Shown: positions 50,463 to 63,079, counted from the first letter of the stretch. The stretch is DNA of 64,000 nucleotides from Pectinophora gossypiella (GCF_024362695.1 NC_065429.1:3318501-3382500); one strand, 5' to 3'. Numbers and translations: made by a program. Notes: generated by a model not told the origin, from the letters alone.

Positions 50463-50737
50463 CTATTGGTGTCATATAGTGAAAACCATGGCGTGTCCAT
50501 TGCGAGGTCATAAATGTAAAAAATCACATCATGTCATTATCTCCAAAGTGATGAAGTTGGTAATCCACCTCACAACCCACACGATAGAAGAAGAAGATCA
50601 TCTCCTCCCTAGCATTATCCCGTTTTTCACAGGGTCCGCTTACCTAACCTGAAGATTTGACAGGTCCGGTTTTTACAGAAACGACTGCCTGTCTGACCTT
50701 CTAACCCGCGAAGGGAAAACCAGCCCAATACACACAT

Positions 50738-50920
50738 ACAATACAATACAATACAATACAATACAAATACACTTTATTGCACCAAAATAAAAAGAAATAA
50801 TTACAAAAAGTCTCTTAACTAAGTACATGGCAAATGGCGGCCTTATCGCTTAAAGCGATTTCTTCCAGACAACCATAAGGTGAGGAAAAAGGTAAAAAAA
50901 AATAAAATTGAAAGATTGCG
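50738..50920 (-). repeat. LINE 3' end with (ATACA)n
   Basis: ACAATACAATACAAATACAC, then TTATTGCACCAAAATAAAAA and GGCGGCCTTATCGC. Sister copy at 51590-51840. Confidence 0.75.
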
Positions 50921-51009
50921 GGTACAAACTATGCATACAACTTAACAACAAATACACACACACACATATATAATTATATAGTTTTTTTTTTATTATTTTC
51001 TGTTACATA

Positions 51010-51103
51010 CATTTGCGACGGAAAATTCCACTTAATAACAACTCAGATTCATTATCTGAATCACCCCTAGGAGTTTTCGTTACGATGTCACTAACACCCT
51101 GTA
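51010..51103. repeat. MITE-E fragment
   Basis: GCGACGGAAAATTCCACTTA, then ATGTCACTAACACCCTGTA. Confidence 0.75.
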
Positions 51104-51354
51104 TTTACGTGGCCCCGGGATCCAGGGCCACACTATGAATGTGGCCCTCTCCAGCAGCTCAGTAATTGGAAGGCAACAATCATAAGTGGTGGGGCCACAT
51201 GATTTTATATCATTAATATTATGATCCTGTGCTATTTACATTGTAAAATAGTGTTATTTACAATAAAAAAAATAGTGTATAAATAGTGATATTTTTTTGT
51301 GTGATTTTATAATACTTATGTATTTTTAATGTGATTTAAGTGCAATAAAGAGAT

Positions 51355-51421
51355 TTTGTATTGTATTGTATTGTATTGTATTGTATTGTACTGTACTGTA
51401 TTGTATTGTATTGTATTGTAT
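51355..51421 (+). repeat. (TTGTA)n microsatellite
   Basis: About 13 pentamers after GTGCAATAAAGAG, a LINE-like polyadenylated 3' end. Two units are CTGTA. Confidence 0.95.
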
Positions 51422-51427
51422 TTACAT

Positions 51428-51560
51428 AAGATAAGCTCACGACTATCCCAATTTGGGTTGTTAGAGGTACATCCATCGCAAGATGAACTAAGTATCCACA
51501 CCTCACCGAGCTTTCTGTTAGACCAACATGATAGGTGGTGAGATGTATCGCCGTATATGA
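51428..51560 (-). repeat. SINE-D fragment
   Basis: ACATCCATCGCAAGATGAAC to GATAGGTGGTGAGATG. Confidence 0.8.
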
Positions 51561-51589
51561 GGCGTCGCGTCTTTCAATCAAGCAATCAA

Positions 51590-52115
51590 TCTATAATTCT
51601 TAATTACACAAAAAAATAAACACAGGAAACATACAGACAAATAGAATAAGCAATAATAAGCCTTATTGCTAAACAGCAATTTCTGCCAGGCAACCTTAGG
51701 GTGAAAGAAGTTTATGCGTTGGAGCACGGGATGGTGCAAAGTAATAAATTGAAAAAATAAATTAAATTAAATACAATACAATACAAATACACTTTATTGC
51801 ACCAAAATAAAAAGAAATAATTACAAAAAGTCTCTTAATTAAGAAAATAATATAAAAAGAAATAATGAAATAGGAAAAAATTATCATAAGTATAATCTTT
51901 CGACATAAATTGTATAAATATGTAATAACATACATACAAATAAGCCACCTATACAATATAATACATAAAAGAAAATTAAGAAAATCATTCGAAATTTATG
52001 TCTGGAGGAAAATCGCCATTTTTAGTGAAAATCGGATTAATTAATAACTCATTTGTGCAACTCTTTCATCGGGGTGCTAACCAGCGCTCCCCGTAGCAAA
52101 CCGATGAACAGACTA
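51590..52115 (-). repeat. LINE 3' ends and SINE-D head
   Basis: Two LINE 3' ends (51590-51760, 51772-51840), AT-rich filler, then a diverged SINE-D head (52027-52115). Confidence 0.6.
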
Positions 52116-52199
52116 ATGCTTACTCCAAAAAATAAATTTAGATTTTTAATAAACCCTCAAGACTTTGTGAAGAACCCTTTAAATTTTAATATCTACTAA

Positions 52200-52850
52200 G
52201 GGACGAAGAAGGTCGAGACACCGACCTCCTAGCTGACAAGTGGGTACTTTGCGAGGACCCAAATGTATTTTTCACTTGTATCCGAATTTTATCATTCTTT
52301 TTCGTGTTTTTCCTCCAGTTAGATTGCCTCTTGTTCGTCTTTTGGATTCTAAATACGGTTTTTGAAATTATAAACATACTTTTTTATTTACTTTTATATT
52401 TTTTGCCGTAAAAACACCTCCACCAACCCGCATTGGAGCAGCGTGGTGGAGTATGTTCCATACCCCCTACGGTTGATTGAGGTGAGGCCTGTGCCCAGCA
52501 GTGGGACGTATATAGGCTGTTTATGTATGTATATTTTTTGACGTGATTTATTGTAGATTTGCCGCAGATGGTATTAACTACTTGGCCGGACAAATGGGGA
52601 GCGCTGAGGGCTCTCACCCGGTACAAAATTTAAGACAATAAGCCTGAGGGTGCCCAGTTGGGGCGAACCTCGGCTCAGGGCGTAATCTGAGGGGATCATA
52701 TTTGAACGAATTAATCGACCATAGTGCGTTGATAACGGTAAGCGCCAAATGAGGGAAATTGTCGACCACGCCGGCGAGTTCGGCAGGCTGATTGCCCGCC
52801 TCTATAGTTGGAGTAATCGGGTCGTCAGGATCGTATGACATTTACAACCG
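52200..52850. repeat. Unsplit repeat, SINE-B tail and repeat F
   Basis: 52200-52390 is the uninterrupted version of 44580-44880. 52408-52527 is a SINE-B tail. 52533-52850 is a near-complete repeat F. Confidence 0.8.
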
Positions 52851-53264
52851 AATAGTATTTATCTAAGTACAATTAAAACTCTACAATATTGCAATTTTAC
52901 ATAAAATGTAAGTGTACAATGTCAAATAAATGTTGAATAGCAATACTGTCTTTTTAGATGTGTTGTCCCAATGAGACCTTTTCCCATTAATATTTAAAAA
53001 AAAACATTTCCATTTTTTTTATTTCTATTGTATAAAGCGAAGGTTGTAGGACTAGTAGAGGAGACTAGTAGATAATACCGGGTTCTTACCGCATTAAAAT
53101 CAGGGATATGAGACTCCCGATATTTCAACACTGTTGCAAGTGCCATGAACACGGGATGACTGATGAAATTGGAGTGGAGTAGGTAGATCCAAAAATTTCT
53201 AAGGGCAAACATATCTGTTTCTATAAGTTTCTTGCAAAGTAATAAATTAACTGGTTGCACTTAA

Positions 53265-53585
53265 GACCTCCTGGTTTCATGTCGTTTCTGTAATAGACCA
53301 AAAACACCTACAAAAACATTACATTTTATATTTATGACAAATAATGGTTCATAATTTCACCACTGTTTACAAATAATTCGCTGGGCTCAGTGACTGAACT
53401 TTTGCTCTTTGATTGTACATTGACCAAATTGGAGATGTCCTTAAAAAGGTTCAGTACGATCTGCTCTGAACCGGCGTGCGTGTATGAAACGATTGACGAA
53501 TGTGGAGGAAGCAAGAGAAGTGTGTCAGGATCGAAGCAAATGGAATTCCGTAGTAGGTAACTTATGTATGTATGTATGTATGTTC
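53265..53585. repeat. Repeat J (-) and LINE 3' end
   Basis: 53265-53420 is reversed repeat J. 53430-53560 is the NVEEAREVCQDRSKW-type LINE end with a (TGTA)n tail. Confidence 0.7.
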
Positions 53586-53904
53586 TATTGTATAACGTAT
53601 TAGGTGAACAGAATGCCTCTTCAATTCTCTTTAATCTGTGAAAGGCTAGAACAATCTAGGTTTAAACAAAAGGCCTAGGGCTCACAGAGACCTAACAATA
53701 GGCATTACATCGGTTCGCCACCTTCTATGAATACTCCCCTATGCCTGTTAGCACTATGAATTTAATTTAATACTTATAAAGCCACCATGCGCTACATAAG
53801 TTGTTCGAAATGATGTTAAGTGTTAGAAATGAGAGACTTTCTAGGCTACGTCCAGAAATCAGAATCATTTATTTAACGTAATTATTATAGATTATAAGCG
53901 TTTG

Positions 53905-54440
53905 AGATGTGGTGTTGGCGAAGGATGGAGGGTATAAGCTGGACTGAAATGGTGTCAAATGAAAAAGTGCTGGAAAGAGTTGAAGAAAAGAGAACCATAT
54001 TGAAGACTATAGAGAACCGGAGAGGAAATATGATTGGCCACCTGATACGACGATTCATTTATAACAAACATTATAGAAGGAAAAATTGAAGGGAAGAGAG
54101 GAAGGGGTAGACCTAGGATAACATTTATGAAACAAATAAAAGAGAAGGTGCAGGTCAGGTCGTATCGGGAGGTGAAGGTTTTGGCGGTAAGAAGAGAGGA
54201 ATGGCGATTACTCCACCGACAAGAGCGCAGCTCTTAAATAGAGAGATATTATGGATAAACTTGTTGAAGGCCAATGTAACATTTTTGAATTTACGTCATT
54301 TCATGATGAACGTGAAGGAAGCAAGAGAAGTGTGTCAGGATCGAAGCAAATGGAATTCCATTTTCTGCTTTGCCCGTTGGGATTTGGGTTGAAATAGGCG
54401 AGAGTTTATATAATGTATGCCTCACGCCATAATGAGGTGG
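53905..54440 (+). pseudogene. LINE reverse transcriptase end, broken
   Basis: WCWRRMEGISWTEMVSNEKV, then [16 protein letters not shown], a frameshift, then [11 protein letters not shown] and [13 protein letters not shown]. It is the longest C-terminal remnant of this LINE here. A second LINE end follows (54290-54440). Confidence 0.75.
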
Positions 54441-54461
54441 GCAAAGCAAACTTTTTTTTAA

Positions 54462-54665
54462 CGTGACTTCATGTATATTTGCCGAAAATGGCATTAACTA
54501 CTTGAACCTGATAACGAGCCCCCCGGCGTGGTCGACGATTTCCCTCATTTCGCTTATCGTTATCGACCCGCCAGGGTCGATTAATTCTTTTAAATATTAT
54601 CCTATCAGACGATGCCCTGAGCCGAGGTTCGCGACCAACAGGGCACCCTCAGGCCTGTTGTCTTG
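54462..54665. repeat. Repeat F, internally inverted
   Basis: The start is plus-oriented (CGTGACTTCATGTATATTTG). The rest is reversed (GCGTGGTCGACGATTTCCC, then CCTGAGCCGAGG). Confidence 0.7.
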
Positions 54666-54704
54666 GTATAGTTGTTTATCTTAACTGTATTCGCACTAAC
54701 ACAG

Positions 54705-55184
54705 TCTTCTTGTCTCGTGCGGTTGCGAGGTGGAGTACCAACCTCATCACTACTATTGAGCCGCCAAAGGCCCCTGACATGGCTCATGTAACGACTACAT
54801 ACTTACATCAGTAAGTAGTAACCTGGACCAACGGATTAACGTGCCTTCCGAATAACGGATAATCTTACTTTCGGACAATCTGGTGATCAGCCAGTAATGT
54901 CCTAACCTAACTAGGGACCACAAAGTAACATTGGGATATGTCCCCACCGGGAATCCGGGAATCCGGAAATCCGGGACCTCCGGATCGTGAGCCCAGCGCT
55001 CAACCACTGGACCACAGAAGTTGTTACTAACACTAACACAGTTGGCTCGACCTTTATAGACGGCGATACGTTTCACCATATATCACGTTGGTCTAACAGA
55101 AAGCTCGGTGAGGTGTGGGTACTTACATCTTTTGCGATGGTATCTCTGAGCACCCCAATTGGGATACAGTCTAGCTTATGTTAT
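54705..55184. repeat. SINE-A (-) followed by SINE-D (+)
   Basis: SINE-A 54705-55020 is full length, with a small tandem duplication in the head (GGGAATCCGGGAATCC). SINE-D 55022-55184 begins at ACTAACACAGTTGGCTCG. Confidence 0.85.
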
Positions 55185-55390
55185 GTTAAAAAAAGTCTGA
55201 AAAATCTCTCACCGCTGGCCGGCAGAGCGCAAAATAAAATAAAAGAAGGTTTTCCACTGCATTTAACAGTATCGTTGGCTAATGAAGCGATGCTCTGGTT
55301 GCGTGACGGATCAAGTGAAAGGATGTTGATATTGGATAAAAAAAATTCGTAACACCAACGGTCTATTTTGCCAGTGATATTCCGTTCCCG
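55185..55390 (+). other. Unrecognised segment with protein-like ORF
   Basis: The ORF here reads RAQNKIKEGFPLHLTVSLAN and continues to a stop at 55350-55352. Its upstream part lies in SINE-D. The segment matches no other repeat in the window. No family recognised. Confidence 0.3.
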
Positions 55391-55393
55391 TTG

Positions 55394-55686
55394 AGGAGCT
55401 CGGTGGCGCAGCGGTAAACGCGCTCGGTCTGCGATTGTTGAAGTTAAGCAACTTTCGCAAAGGCCGGTCATAGGATGGGTGACCACAAAAAAAAGTTTTC
55501 ATCTCGAGCTCCTCCGTGCTTCGGAAGGCACGTTAAGCCGTTGGTCTCGGCTGCATTAGCAGTCGTTAATAACCATCAATCCGCACTGGGCCCGCGTGAT
55601 GGTTTAGGCCTTATCTCCCTATCAATCCATAGGGAAGGCCCGTGCCCCAGCAGTGGGGACGTTAATGGGCTGATGATGATGATGAT
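55394..55686 (+). repeat. SINE-C, full length
   Basis: Flanked by CCGTTCCCG and CCGCTCCCG, a 9-bp duplication with one change. All domains present. Confidence 0.9.
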
Positions 55687-55775
55687 GCCGCTCCCGAGAA
55701 CATTCCCAATTTGGGAATATTCCTGGCATCATCCCCATAGTCTGTAATAGTGTTATTTCATTTCCCTTTCTTTTC

Positions 55776-56235
55776 AGCGGATAAGAAAATGACAGATATA
55801 ACTTAAAATAAAATTAGATGGCGTCTGCAGGAATTAGCACCAATGTAAAACAACAAATCTGCTGAGCTGGTTTGTAGGTGTTGTGGTCCCCTTTTGTCCG
55901 AACAAGTAATGAATGCGAGGCAAATCTGGAATGGAATTTTCATTGCACGTACCACACACAAAGTGGTGTGCAATAATTAATTAGTTCGTGCAGTCGATGA
56001 CAGTGCACTCGGTGGCGAATATACGTGCTACTGAAAATACTAGGTATACCTATGTTAGTACGTATTGGCTATTAAGTGTACGTTACGTACCTCTACAATC
56101 AAAGAGCAAAAGTGCAGTCACTGAGCTCAGCGAATTATTTGTAAACAGTGGTGAAATTATATACCATTAGTTGTCATAATTATAAAATTTATGTTTTTGT
56201 AGGTGTTTTTGATCTATTACAGAAACGACATTTGG
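55776..56235. repeat. MITE-G end and repeat J
   Basis: 55776-55841 is a MITE-G right end (GCGTCTGCAGGAATTAGCACC). 56095-56235 is repeat J. The DNA between is unassigned. Confidence 0.65.
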
Positions 56236-56439
56236 GCACAGCAATTTACTACAGAGATATCGTTACATTTGTGGTTTTTAGTTTTGTTTATTTTGTATTC
56301 CACATTCCTGTCGTAGTAGCAAGAGTTTCATTATATTAAACGATATCTTATGCAAACCTTAATGAACAGTACACAGTCTACAATCCAACTCAATTTGATA
56401 CGTGAAAACACATACAACAAAACATTTGTCTTGTATTTT

Positions 56440-56812
56440 TTTTGACGTGACTTATTTGTAGATTTGCCGCAGATGGCATTAACTACTTGGCCGGATTTGT
56501 CTTGTATTGTTTTATCTTTTGTTAGGAGTCGATGGAGTCATCTCAGAGCCTATGGCTCAGTGATAACCCCGACACCAGGGTTGATGGGGTTGGTATTCCA
56601 CCTCAGAACCCACACGATTGAAGATCGCCTTCCGAGCGTTATCCTGTTTTCACAAGGTCCGCTTACGTAACCGCTTACGTTACGTAAGCCTGAAAAGTCC
56701 TTACCAAACAATGGACAGTCTCACAAAGTCGATAATGTCCCATCGGGAATCGAACCCGGACCTCCAGATCGTGAGCCTAACGCTCTAACTACTAGACCAC
56801 GGAAGCTGTTAA
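56440..56812. repeat. Repeat F, SINE-A and SINE-B fragments
   Basis: 56440-56498 is a repeat F start. 56544-56622 is a SINE-A tail. 56682-56812 is a reversed SINE-B head. Confidence 0.7.
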
Positions 56813-56879
56813 AAGGCATTAAAAGTGTCTGCAAATCAGAATAGGCTCGCGTTTGGCCGCAATCTCTTCTTATGGTACA

Positions 56880-58070
56880 CAATTCCCTCATAAAAAAAAA
56901 AAACGATAAACATTTTTAATGCCTAGGCAATTTACGTTTGATGACCTAGCAATGAGTCCAGTTGAGTAGTGTTGTGCCCCTCGGTACACGGTGGGTCACT
57001 GAATAGGTTTCGTGAATAATTCATTTGTTTGCTCCCAGCCCTAGTCAATAATGAAGTCCAGTTTGGTCATAGATTATGTAACGCAAAGTGCACGTAGGTA
57101 GAGTATAAAATAATTAATAATTCAAGATTCCATATATGATAGATATTTTTTATAATATATTGAGAAAATAGATAGTTTTTGTGATACGACCTTTTGTTTA
57201 TCATTCTCTAATTGGCCGGGAAGATATAGAGTGTGAAAAGTACTTTTCTTCGAGGCAATATAGAGGAATCAAATGCGAGGCAACGCGAGTCGTTTTTACA
57301 CCAAAATATGAGAAAAAAAATTACTTAGTTACGTAAATGTTACTTACATTAACATTTTTTTATAAAATTATAATATTCTATGACATGACAGTAATAAGTT
57401 GATATCGAGAATATTAGAAAGTAAACTTTTGTACCTACTAATGAATGAATGAACCGTACCATCTATAAGCTTTTAATCATTAAAAGTTCGTAATTCAAAC
57501 TTGGAAAACTTTTTTACATTAGCTTTGACCGCGCTAGTGGCCAGTACTCATTCTTTAAAAAGTAAAAATATTCTTTGTCTATGGTCGATGACGTGGGGTT
57601 GCGATCCACTCATTTTGAATTTGAACAAACTTTACCTTGCTTCCGTTAAAACTATTGTTTCCTTTCACTCGCAATACAAATTCATTTACCTAACCGCAAA
57701 ATTATGTTTGTAAAATTTTAAGACAAACTTTGATTTGCGTTTATAAAACAATTTTTAGTTTTTGATTTACTTTGAAATTGGTTTTGATCACGGTCAATAT
57801 AAGTTTGTAGTTTTTGAATGCGTGTTAAAACTTCAATTGTTTTTAAACGGCTTGACCGTTCGTACTTCAAACGTACTTTTTATGAAAAACATTTTTATTG
57901 ATTTTTTTAATTGTTGGGATAACTATACTATGATGAAATGGAATAATAGGTTCAGTTTGTATTAGGTATATCTATATCATAAATCGATGTTGTATTTCTT
58001 CTGTGCTAAACTGCGTTTGCCAAAACAATTTATTGTAAGTACTTAATTACATAAATACAACATATCCCGC
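56880..58070. other. AT-rich, gene-free stretch
   Basis: No repeat of the window and no supported gene. ORFs at 57501 and 57762 are low-complexity AT-rich readings without splice sites. Confidence 0.5.
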
Positions 58071-58305
58071 CTATTACGTCGGTCTAACAGGAAGCTCGGT
58101 GAAGTGTAGGTACTTCAATCATGTTGCCTCTTGAGGACAGAAGACGCAAGATGATTCGTTATCACACTTATAAAAATTTGAACAAGTGCATTTAATTATT
58201 CTTATTGACGATATGAATACACAACTGTGTTAGGGACGTATGATACAATATGAATTAATGAGCAGGTGCTGATAAGCAATGAATGATTTATATTGTAAAA
58301 ATAAC

Positions 58306-58324
58306 GCCTCCGTGGCGCAATGGC

Positions 58325-58361
<37 letters not shown>

Positions 58362-58378
58362 GAGCCCACCCGGGGGCG
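58306..58378 (+). tRNA. tRNA-Asn (anticodon GTT)
   Basis: This 73-nt tRNA decodes asparagine. The acceptor stem GCCTCCG pairs with CGGGGGC (one G-T pair). The A-box TGGCGCAATGG and B-box GGTTCGAGCCC are good. The anticodon arm is TTCGG-CTGTTAA-CCGAA, with GTT at the anticodon position, and the T-stem GGTGG/CCACC is perfect. The D-loop is one base shorter than in the insect tRNA-Asn I recall. A short T-run (TATTTT) directly after can end RNA polymerase III transcription. Unlike the SINE heads it is not followed by a SINE body, so it is a genuine gene. Confidence 0.95.
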
Positions 58379-58448
58379 AATATTTTGCACATTTAGGTAT
58401 TAATATTTCTTATTTTTATTATTTAATAAAATAATCAAATGTGGCTGC

Positions 58449-58594
58449 CTTGACCATTATAGACGGCGATACGGCTCTCCACCTATCACTTTGGTCTAAC
58501 ATAAAGCTTGGTGAGGTGTGGGTACTTAATTCATCTCGCGATGGATGTACCTCTGACAACCCTATTCTGGACACAGTTCTGCGCTTATGTTATG
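58449..58594 (+). repeat. SINE-D body
   Basis: TTGACCATTATAGACGGCG to ATGGATGTACCTCTGACAAC. A smaller scrap lies at 58079-58130. Confidence 0.8.
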
Positions 58595-58654
58595 TAAATA
58601 CAACATGAATGATAATTACAAAATCTCTAATGCACAATATTTCGTTAATGTCAA

Positions 58655-58984
58655 CAGCCTCCGTGGTCTAGAGTTTAGAGCGTTAGGCTCACGATCTGGA
58701 GGTCCGGGTTCGATTCCCGATGGGGACATTGTCGAAATCACTTTGTGAGACTGTCCTTTGTTTGATAAGGACTTTTCAGGCTTGAATCACCGGATTGTCC
58801 GAAAAAGTAAGATAATTCCGTGCTTCGGAGGGCACGTTAAGCCTTTGGTCCCGGCTATTAGCCGTAAAAACACCTCCACCAACCCGCATTGGAGCAGCGT
58901 AGTGGAGTATGCTCCATACCCCCTCCGGTTTATTGAGGGGAGGCCTGTGCCCAGCAGTGGGACGTATATGGGCTGTTTATGTTT
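58655..58984 (+). repeat. SINE-B, full length
   Basis: Head GCCTCCGTGGTCTAGAG, B-box GGTTCGATTCCCG, core, and tail GACGTATATGGGCTG. It is the reference copy of the family. The head has lost a few bases of the D-arm. Confidence 0.9.
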
Positions 58985-59335
58985 TCAATAGTGCTGATTC
59001 CTTTAAACACCTCCTAATTTTACTTTAAGTTATACCTGTCATTTTCTTATCCGCCGAAAAGGAAAAAGACAGCAATGCAGGACGGAAGAGGCAAGTCACA
59101 GGGACTGTAACTTGGAACCTGACAGAGGGCAGCAGTAACTGTCAGTACTATTCAGAGGTGAAGGACAAGAGTCCTAGTACGGCTTTGAAATAGACTACTC
59201 TGGGCGCCATCCCAAACGCGTCAGACAGAGTAGGTACTGCGGGGCGGAAGAGGGAAAACCATTGCCCTATTTTTCCCTAAAAAAGTAGCATGGAGAATGC
59301 TACACCGACTAGAGCGTGGCTCTTAAATTAGTGAT
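58985..59335. repeat. MITE-G end and repeat N
   Basis: 58985-59063 is a MITE-G left end. 59070-59335 is repeat N, ending in GAGCGTGGCTCTTAAATTAG. Confidence 0.75.
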
Positions 59336-59439
59336 GAATAATAATTAGCAGGATATTCTGTAACAGTGACTTATACCATTATTGTGACTCTGTAAGTACC
59401 TATCATACATACGTACATAAACTCACGTTTATTTCCCAC

Positions 59440-60320
59440 TGGGGTAAGCAGAGACTATGGAATTCCATTTGCTTCGATCCTGACACACTTTTCTTGCTTC
59501 CTCCACAGTCATCAATCGCTTCATACACGCACGCCGGTTCAGGTACCTATCCTAAGCGAATAAATGATTTCTGATTATTAAAATTAATAATATCATTGCT
59601 TCTTGCGCCTTTATGTTACCTTACTGCTGATATGAGCATAAACTAAAATGAATACTTCCTTTCTTTCATACAAGAAGCTTACAAAGTACACATTATGAGC
59701 TGTTAAAGCCCCCATAAAAGAAATCCTTTTCACTCCCCGTCATTGCATCAAAGACAAGAGTGTTCCTTTATTTTTTTTTTGTAGACAGCCTTACGGCTTT
59801 TACGCGTTCCTACGCAAATACAGAAAACTTATTTTTCTTTTATATTTTTTTTTATATCTAACGATACGATTTTGCAAGAACACTGTACAGCCATGAGCAA
59901 TAAATAATGTACCCACTTTAGGACTCTGTCGCACTAACATATTTGACATTTAGTGAGACTTACAGTTCAATTTGTCAAAAAAGTAAATGTGACATGGTAC
60001 CAAAGTGTATACATATTAATACTCGTGACCGTGCAGGGTGTTAGTGGCTTTTACAGGCCAAGTAGTCAAATCTACAATAAGACACGTCAAAAAAAAAAAA
60101 AACATAATGATAACGCGTTTGACCAAAATCTTGCGTGATGCAAAAATTTTTTTGAAGTGACTTATATTGATCCCACAGATTTGGTGTCATAGTAATAAAT
60201 ACTCAGACGGTTAAGATCTAACCGAATATAGCAAAATAATTTTTTGGCCGGCACTTTGACATCTGGACCGTTATCCGATGATCTCCTTTGCCGCATAGCT
60301 ACTTGGCCGCACAAATGGGG
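59440..60320. repeat. LINE 3' end (-), MITE-H, repeat F scraps
   Basis: 59440-59560 is a reversed LINE end. 59885-60037 is a complete MITE-H. 60050-60095 and about 60145-60320 are diverged repeat F pieces. 59570-59880 is AT-rich filler. Confidence 0.65.
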
Positions 60321-60519
60321 AATGTAAATGATGTTAAGTGAAGATGTGGCGTAAGGCAAAAAGACGCTTATCTTGAGCTTACTTAAATAGTTTCTTACCA
60401 TAGAAATCGTGTCGTTTACCATAAAAGCCTCCACACTCCACACTGAATGACTTTATATTTCGAGTGCTCTCAACATAGTTCCACATATTATATTATTTTT
60501 ACGTGAGTTTATGACGAGA

Positions 60520-60720
60520 GGCAGAATGCAGTTGCCTTTGCCATTCCGCGAGAAAGATTTGCTTTTTCTTTTTTGTCTGTGCGCGCGGGAAATTTAAAAA
60601 GTTGCGTTCACTTTTGTTTTTCATTTTTCGATTTATAGTGCATGTATCGTGTAGTGAAATTGTGTTTTACGTTTTTCTTTTCGTATGCACATTATGCAAT
60701 GTAGTTTTGAATTGCACAAA
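60520..60720. other. GC-patch with E2F-like motif
   Basis: GTGCGCGCGGGAAATTT resembles the patch at 13337. No gene follows; possibly promoter or old repeat. Confidence 0.25.
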
Positions 60721-61189
60721 TGTTAATCGTATGTAAAAATGTTAATTAGTACATTTGTTCAATAAGAGAGGAAAGTCAAAACATGAAACAGTAGGACTAG
60801 GGCCCTGTGCCCAGCACAGGTTTTCTGGCCACGTCTTTCCCTCAGCGTTACAGATTCCGATGTGGTAGTAGTTTTACAGCTAGTTACATAATATTTATGT
60901 ACTTAATTTAATTTTTGACGCTCAACAAGCGCTGACTACGTAAGCTAATTTTGAAAAATAAATATTTTTGAATTTTGAAGTTATGCTTTGCGTGGGAAGG
61001 CCAATAAAACGTAAACATTTACGTAGCATCACGCTTCTATCCCTGAAGGTGTACGCTGAGGTCTATAGTAAGTACACCCACTCTTCGCCAGCTATGTGTT
61101 AAGTAGTCCCACTTAATAGGGGGAGAGCCTATTGCCAATAAGTACAATTAATAACAAAAATATATTTATTTAATTATTTTTAGGATTCC

Positions 61190-61335
61190 GTGAATGAAAA
61201 TGGTAATAAGAACCATTTTGGTGAGAGTAAGTCCGTCCGGTAAAAAAGCTTCCCCTATCCCCCCTTATTCCTCCTCCTCCCTCCTCACGTCCCCCCTTAT
61301 TCCCCGATCCCCCCCAATCCTTCCTTTACTTTTTT
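61190..61335 (+). repeat. Pyrimidine-rich tract
   Basis: C/T-dominated stretch (CCCCTTATTCCTCCTCCTCC). The ORF across it is low complexity. Confidence 0.7.
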
Positions 61336-61675
61336 TGTCTTCCTTATTTTGTTATGACTTCGTATTAAAACTAGCTACGAATTGTCTTCTAATGGCTTGT
61401 TGCCTACCCCGTTAGGGATTACTGGCGCGAGTTTACGTATACACCTACCTACGCGCGTTAAAAAACCGTTTCAAAAGGTCTTATAGGGCCATAGAACATT
61501 AAACGGCGTAAAATAGCCGAAGAATGCACAAGGTTAAATTCTTAGCACTTCAAGTCAATAAAAAGAAGCTTTCTACAAGCACTAAAAGTGTAATTACGAT
61601 TACAAAAAGGTGTAATTATTTTACAACAGTCCTTCTCTCTTTCGTTAGAGGACACCACAGTATATAATTATATAG

Positions 61676-61819
61676 GTACGGTCACGAGCATTAATACACT
61701 TCAGTACCATGTCACATTAACTTTTCTGACAAATTGAACTGTAAGTCTCACTAAATGTCAAATATGTTAGTGCGACAGAGTCCTAAAGTGGGTACACTAT
61801 ATTGTTCATGACTGTACAC
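61676..61819. mobile_element. MITE-H
   Basis: TACGGTCACGAGCATTAATA to TTGTTCATGACTGTA; complete. Confidence 0.85.
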
Positions 61820-62924
61820 ACATACTTACTCGTAAGTAAATTACCTAAAAGCATCTTTTTTTGAGTTATAAGTTTATACGTGTATATACGTTTTTACAAT
61901 AAAATACCAGCAATATTTTGAATATGTCAGAAAATAAATTTAAAGCTCATATGACTTATTTTATATAAAATAGATTATTATATGATTAATGATTACCTAA
62001 ATATTAAAATTCTAGTTATTAAATAACTTCTAATGTATACCTACATTGATTTAAAAGATGTGTTGCTGTTGCAGTTTTCTTCCCCACGTTGACTATAATT
62101 TAAAAAGATCGTTAAACGGTCGCATATTCACAGATCACTGGTTATCTGCAATTCGTTTTGACATTTCGTTTTTTTTTTTTACAAAATACAGGCAAAAGAA
62201 CCGAGAAAAGAACTGTCGTATCATGAATACATGAGTTTTTGCACTATAATTGTAAAATAGTACTTTTTAATGGCTTTAAAGTGTCAGGAATGTGATCTTG
62301 TATATTCTCTGGTTTTTATACCATTTCTTTCTGATACGGACCCCGCCGGCGTGGTCAACCATTTACTTAGGTAGTAGGGTCGATTAATTCGTTTAAATAT
62401 AATCCGTTAATATTTGAAAGTGTAACGTAGTAACCAAAAAATCTAACAGATGTCGCTAATAACTGACACCAATAACCAAGATGGAGTGACTTCGAAATAT
62501 GGCTTTTACTTTCCGCTCCCAATTATAATATTATAAGAAACCAAAATCTACCAATTCTCATTATCCATTTCTTCACCTTTTCACCCCATTAGGGTTTAAT
62601 GGCGTGATTTGTGTGTTTGTATTGTAAACTTCTCAAGAAAAGTCATATTTTAGCACAATACAAGCCTTTTTCTTTGCAAATATCTTTGTACAGAAGTTTT
62701 ATTCAAATTTTTCGAATAGAAAGTTCCATAAAGCGTCACAGCACATTTCAAATGAAATATGAAAGAAAATATTTCCTCTAAGTGATATTAAGTATTTCTT
62801 TCTTCTAAAAAGATATAAAAGATAAAGTATTATGATTAGCATATATGATTGTGTATGTATATATAAAATGTGTCTATTGTTTTATTTTACGTATCTGCGC
62901 GCTACACTGCAACAAATGTACCAT
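61820..62924. other. AT-rich stretch, no gene
   Basis: Only a diverged repeat F end (62335-62410, ACCCCGCCGGCGTGGTC) is recognisable. Confidence 0.5.
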
Positions 62925-63055
62925 ATCCTTTGCCGAAGGTTGTCTGGAAGAGATCGCTCTTAGCGATAAGGCCGCCTTTGCCCGCCTTAGAATAAGTATA
63001 TCCTGTAAATGTTTTGTGAATTTGTGTGCAATAAAGTGTTATTATTATTATTTCC
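62925..63055 (+). repeat. LINE 3' end
   Basis: GGTTGTCTGGAAGAGATCGC, then GCCGCCTTTGCCCGCC, ending TGTGCAATAAAGTG and (TTA)n. Confidence 0.75.
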
Positions 63056-63079
63056 TTTTAAACTATAGTTTATCTCCTC

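Noticed and set aside
60400..60443. Short first exon (ATG, then GTAAGA) on the minus strand
   Set aside because: Only 15 codons, no signal peptide and no following exon found.
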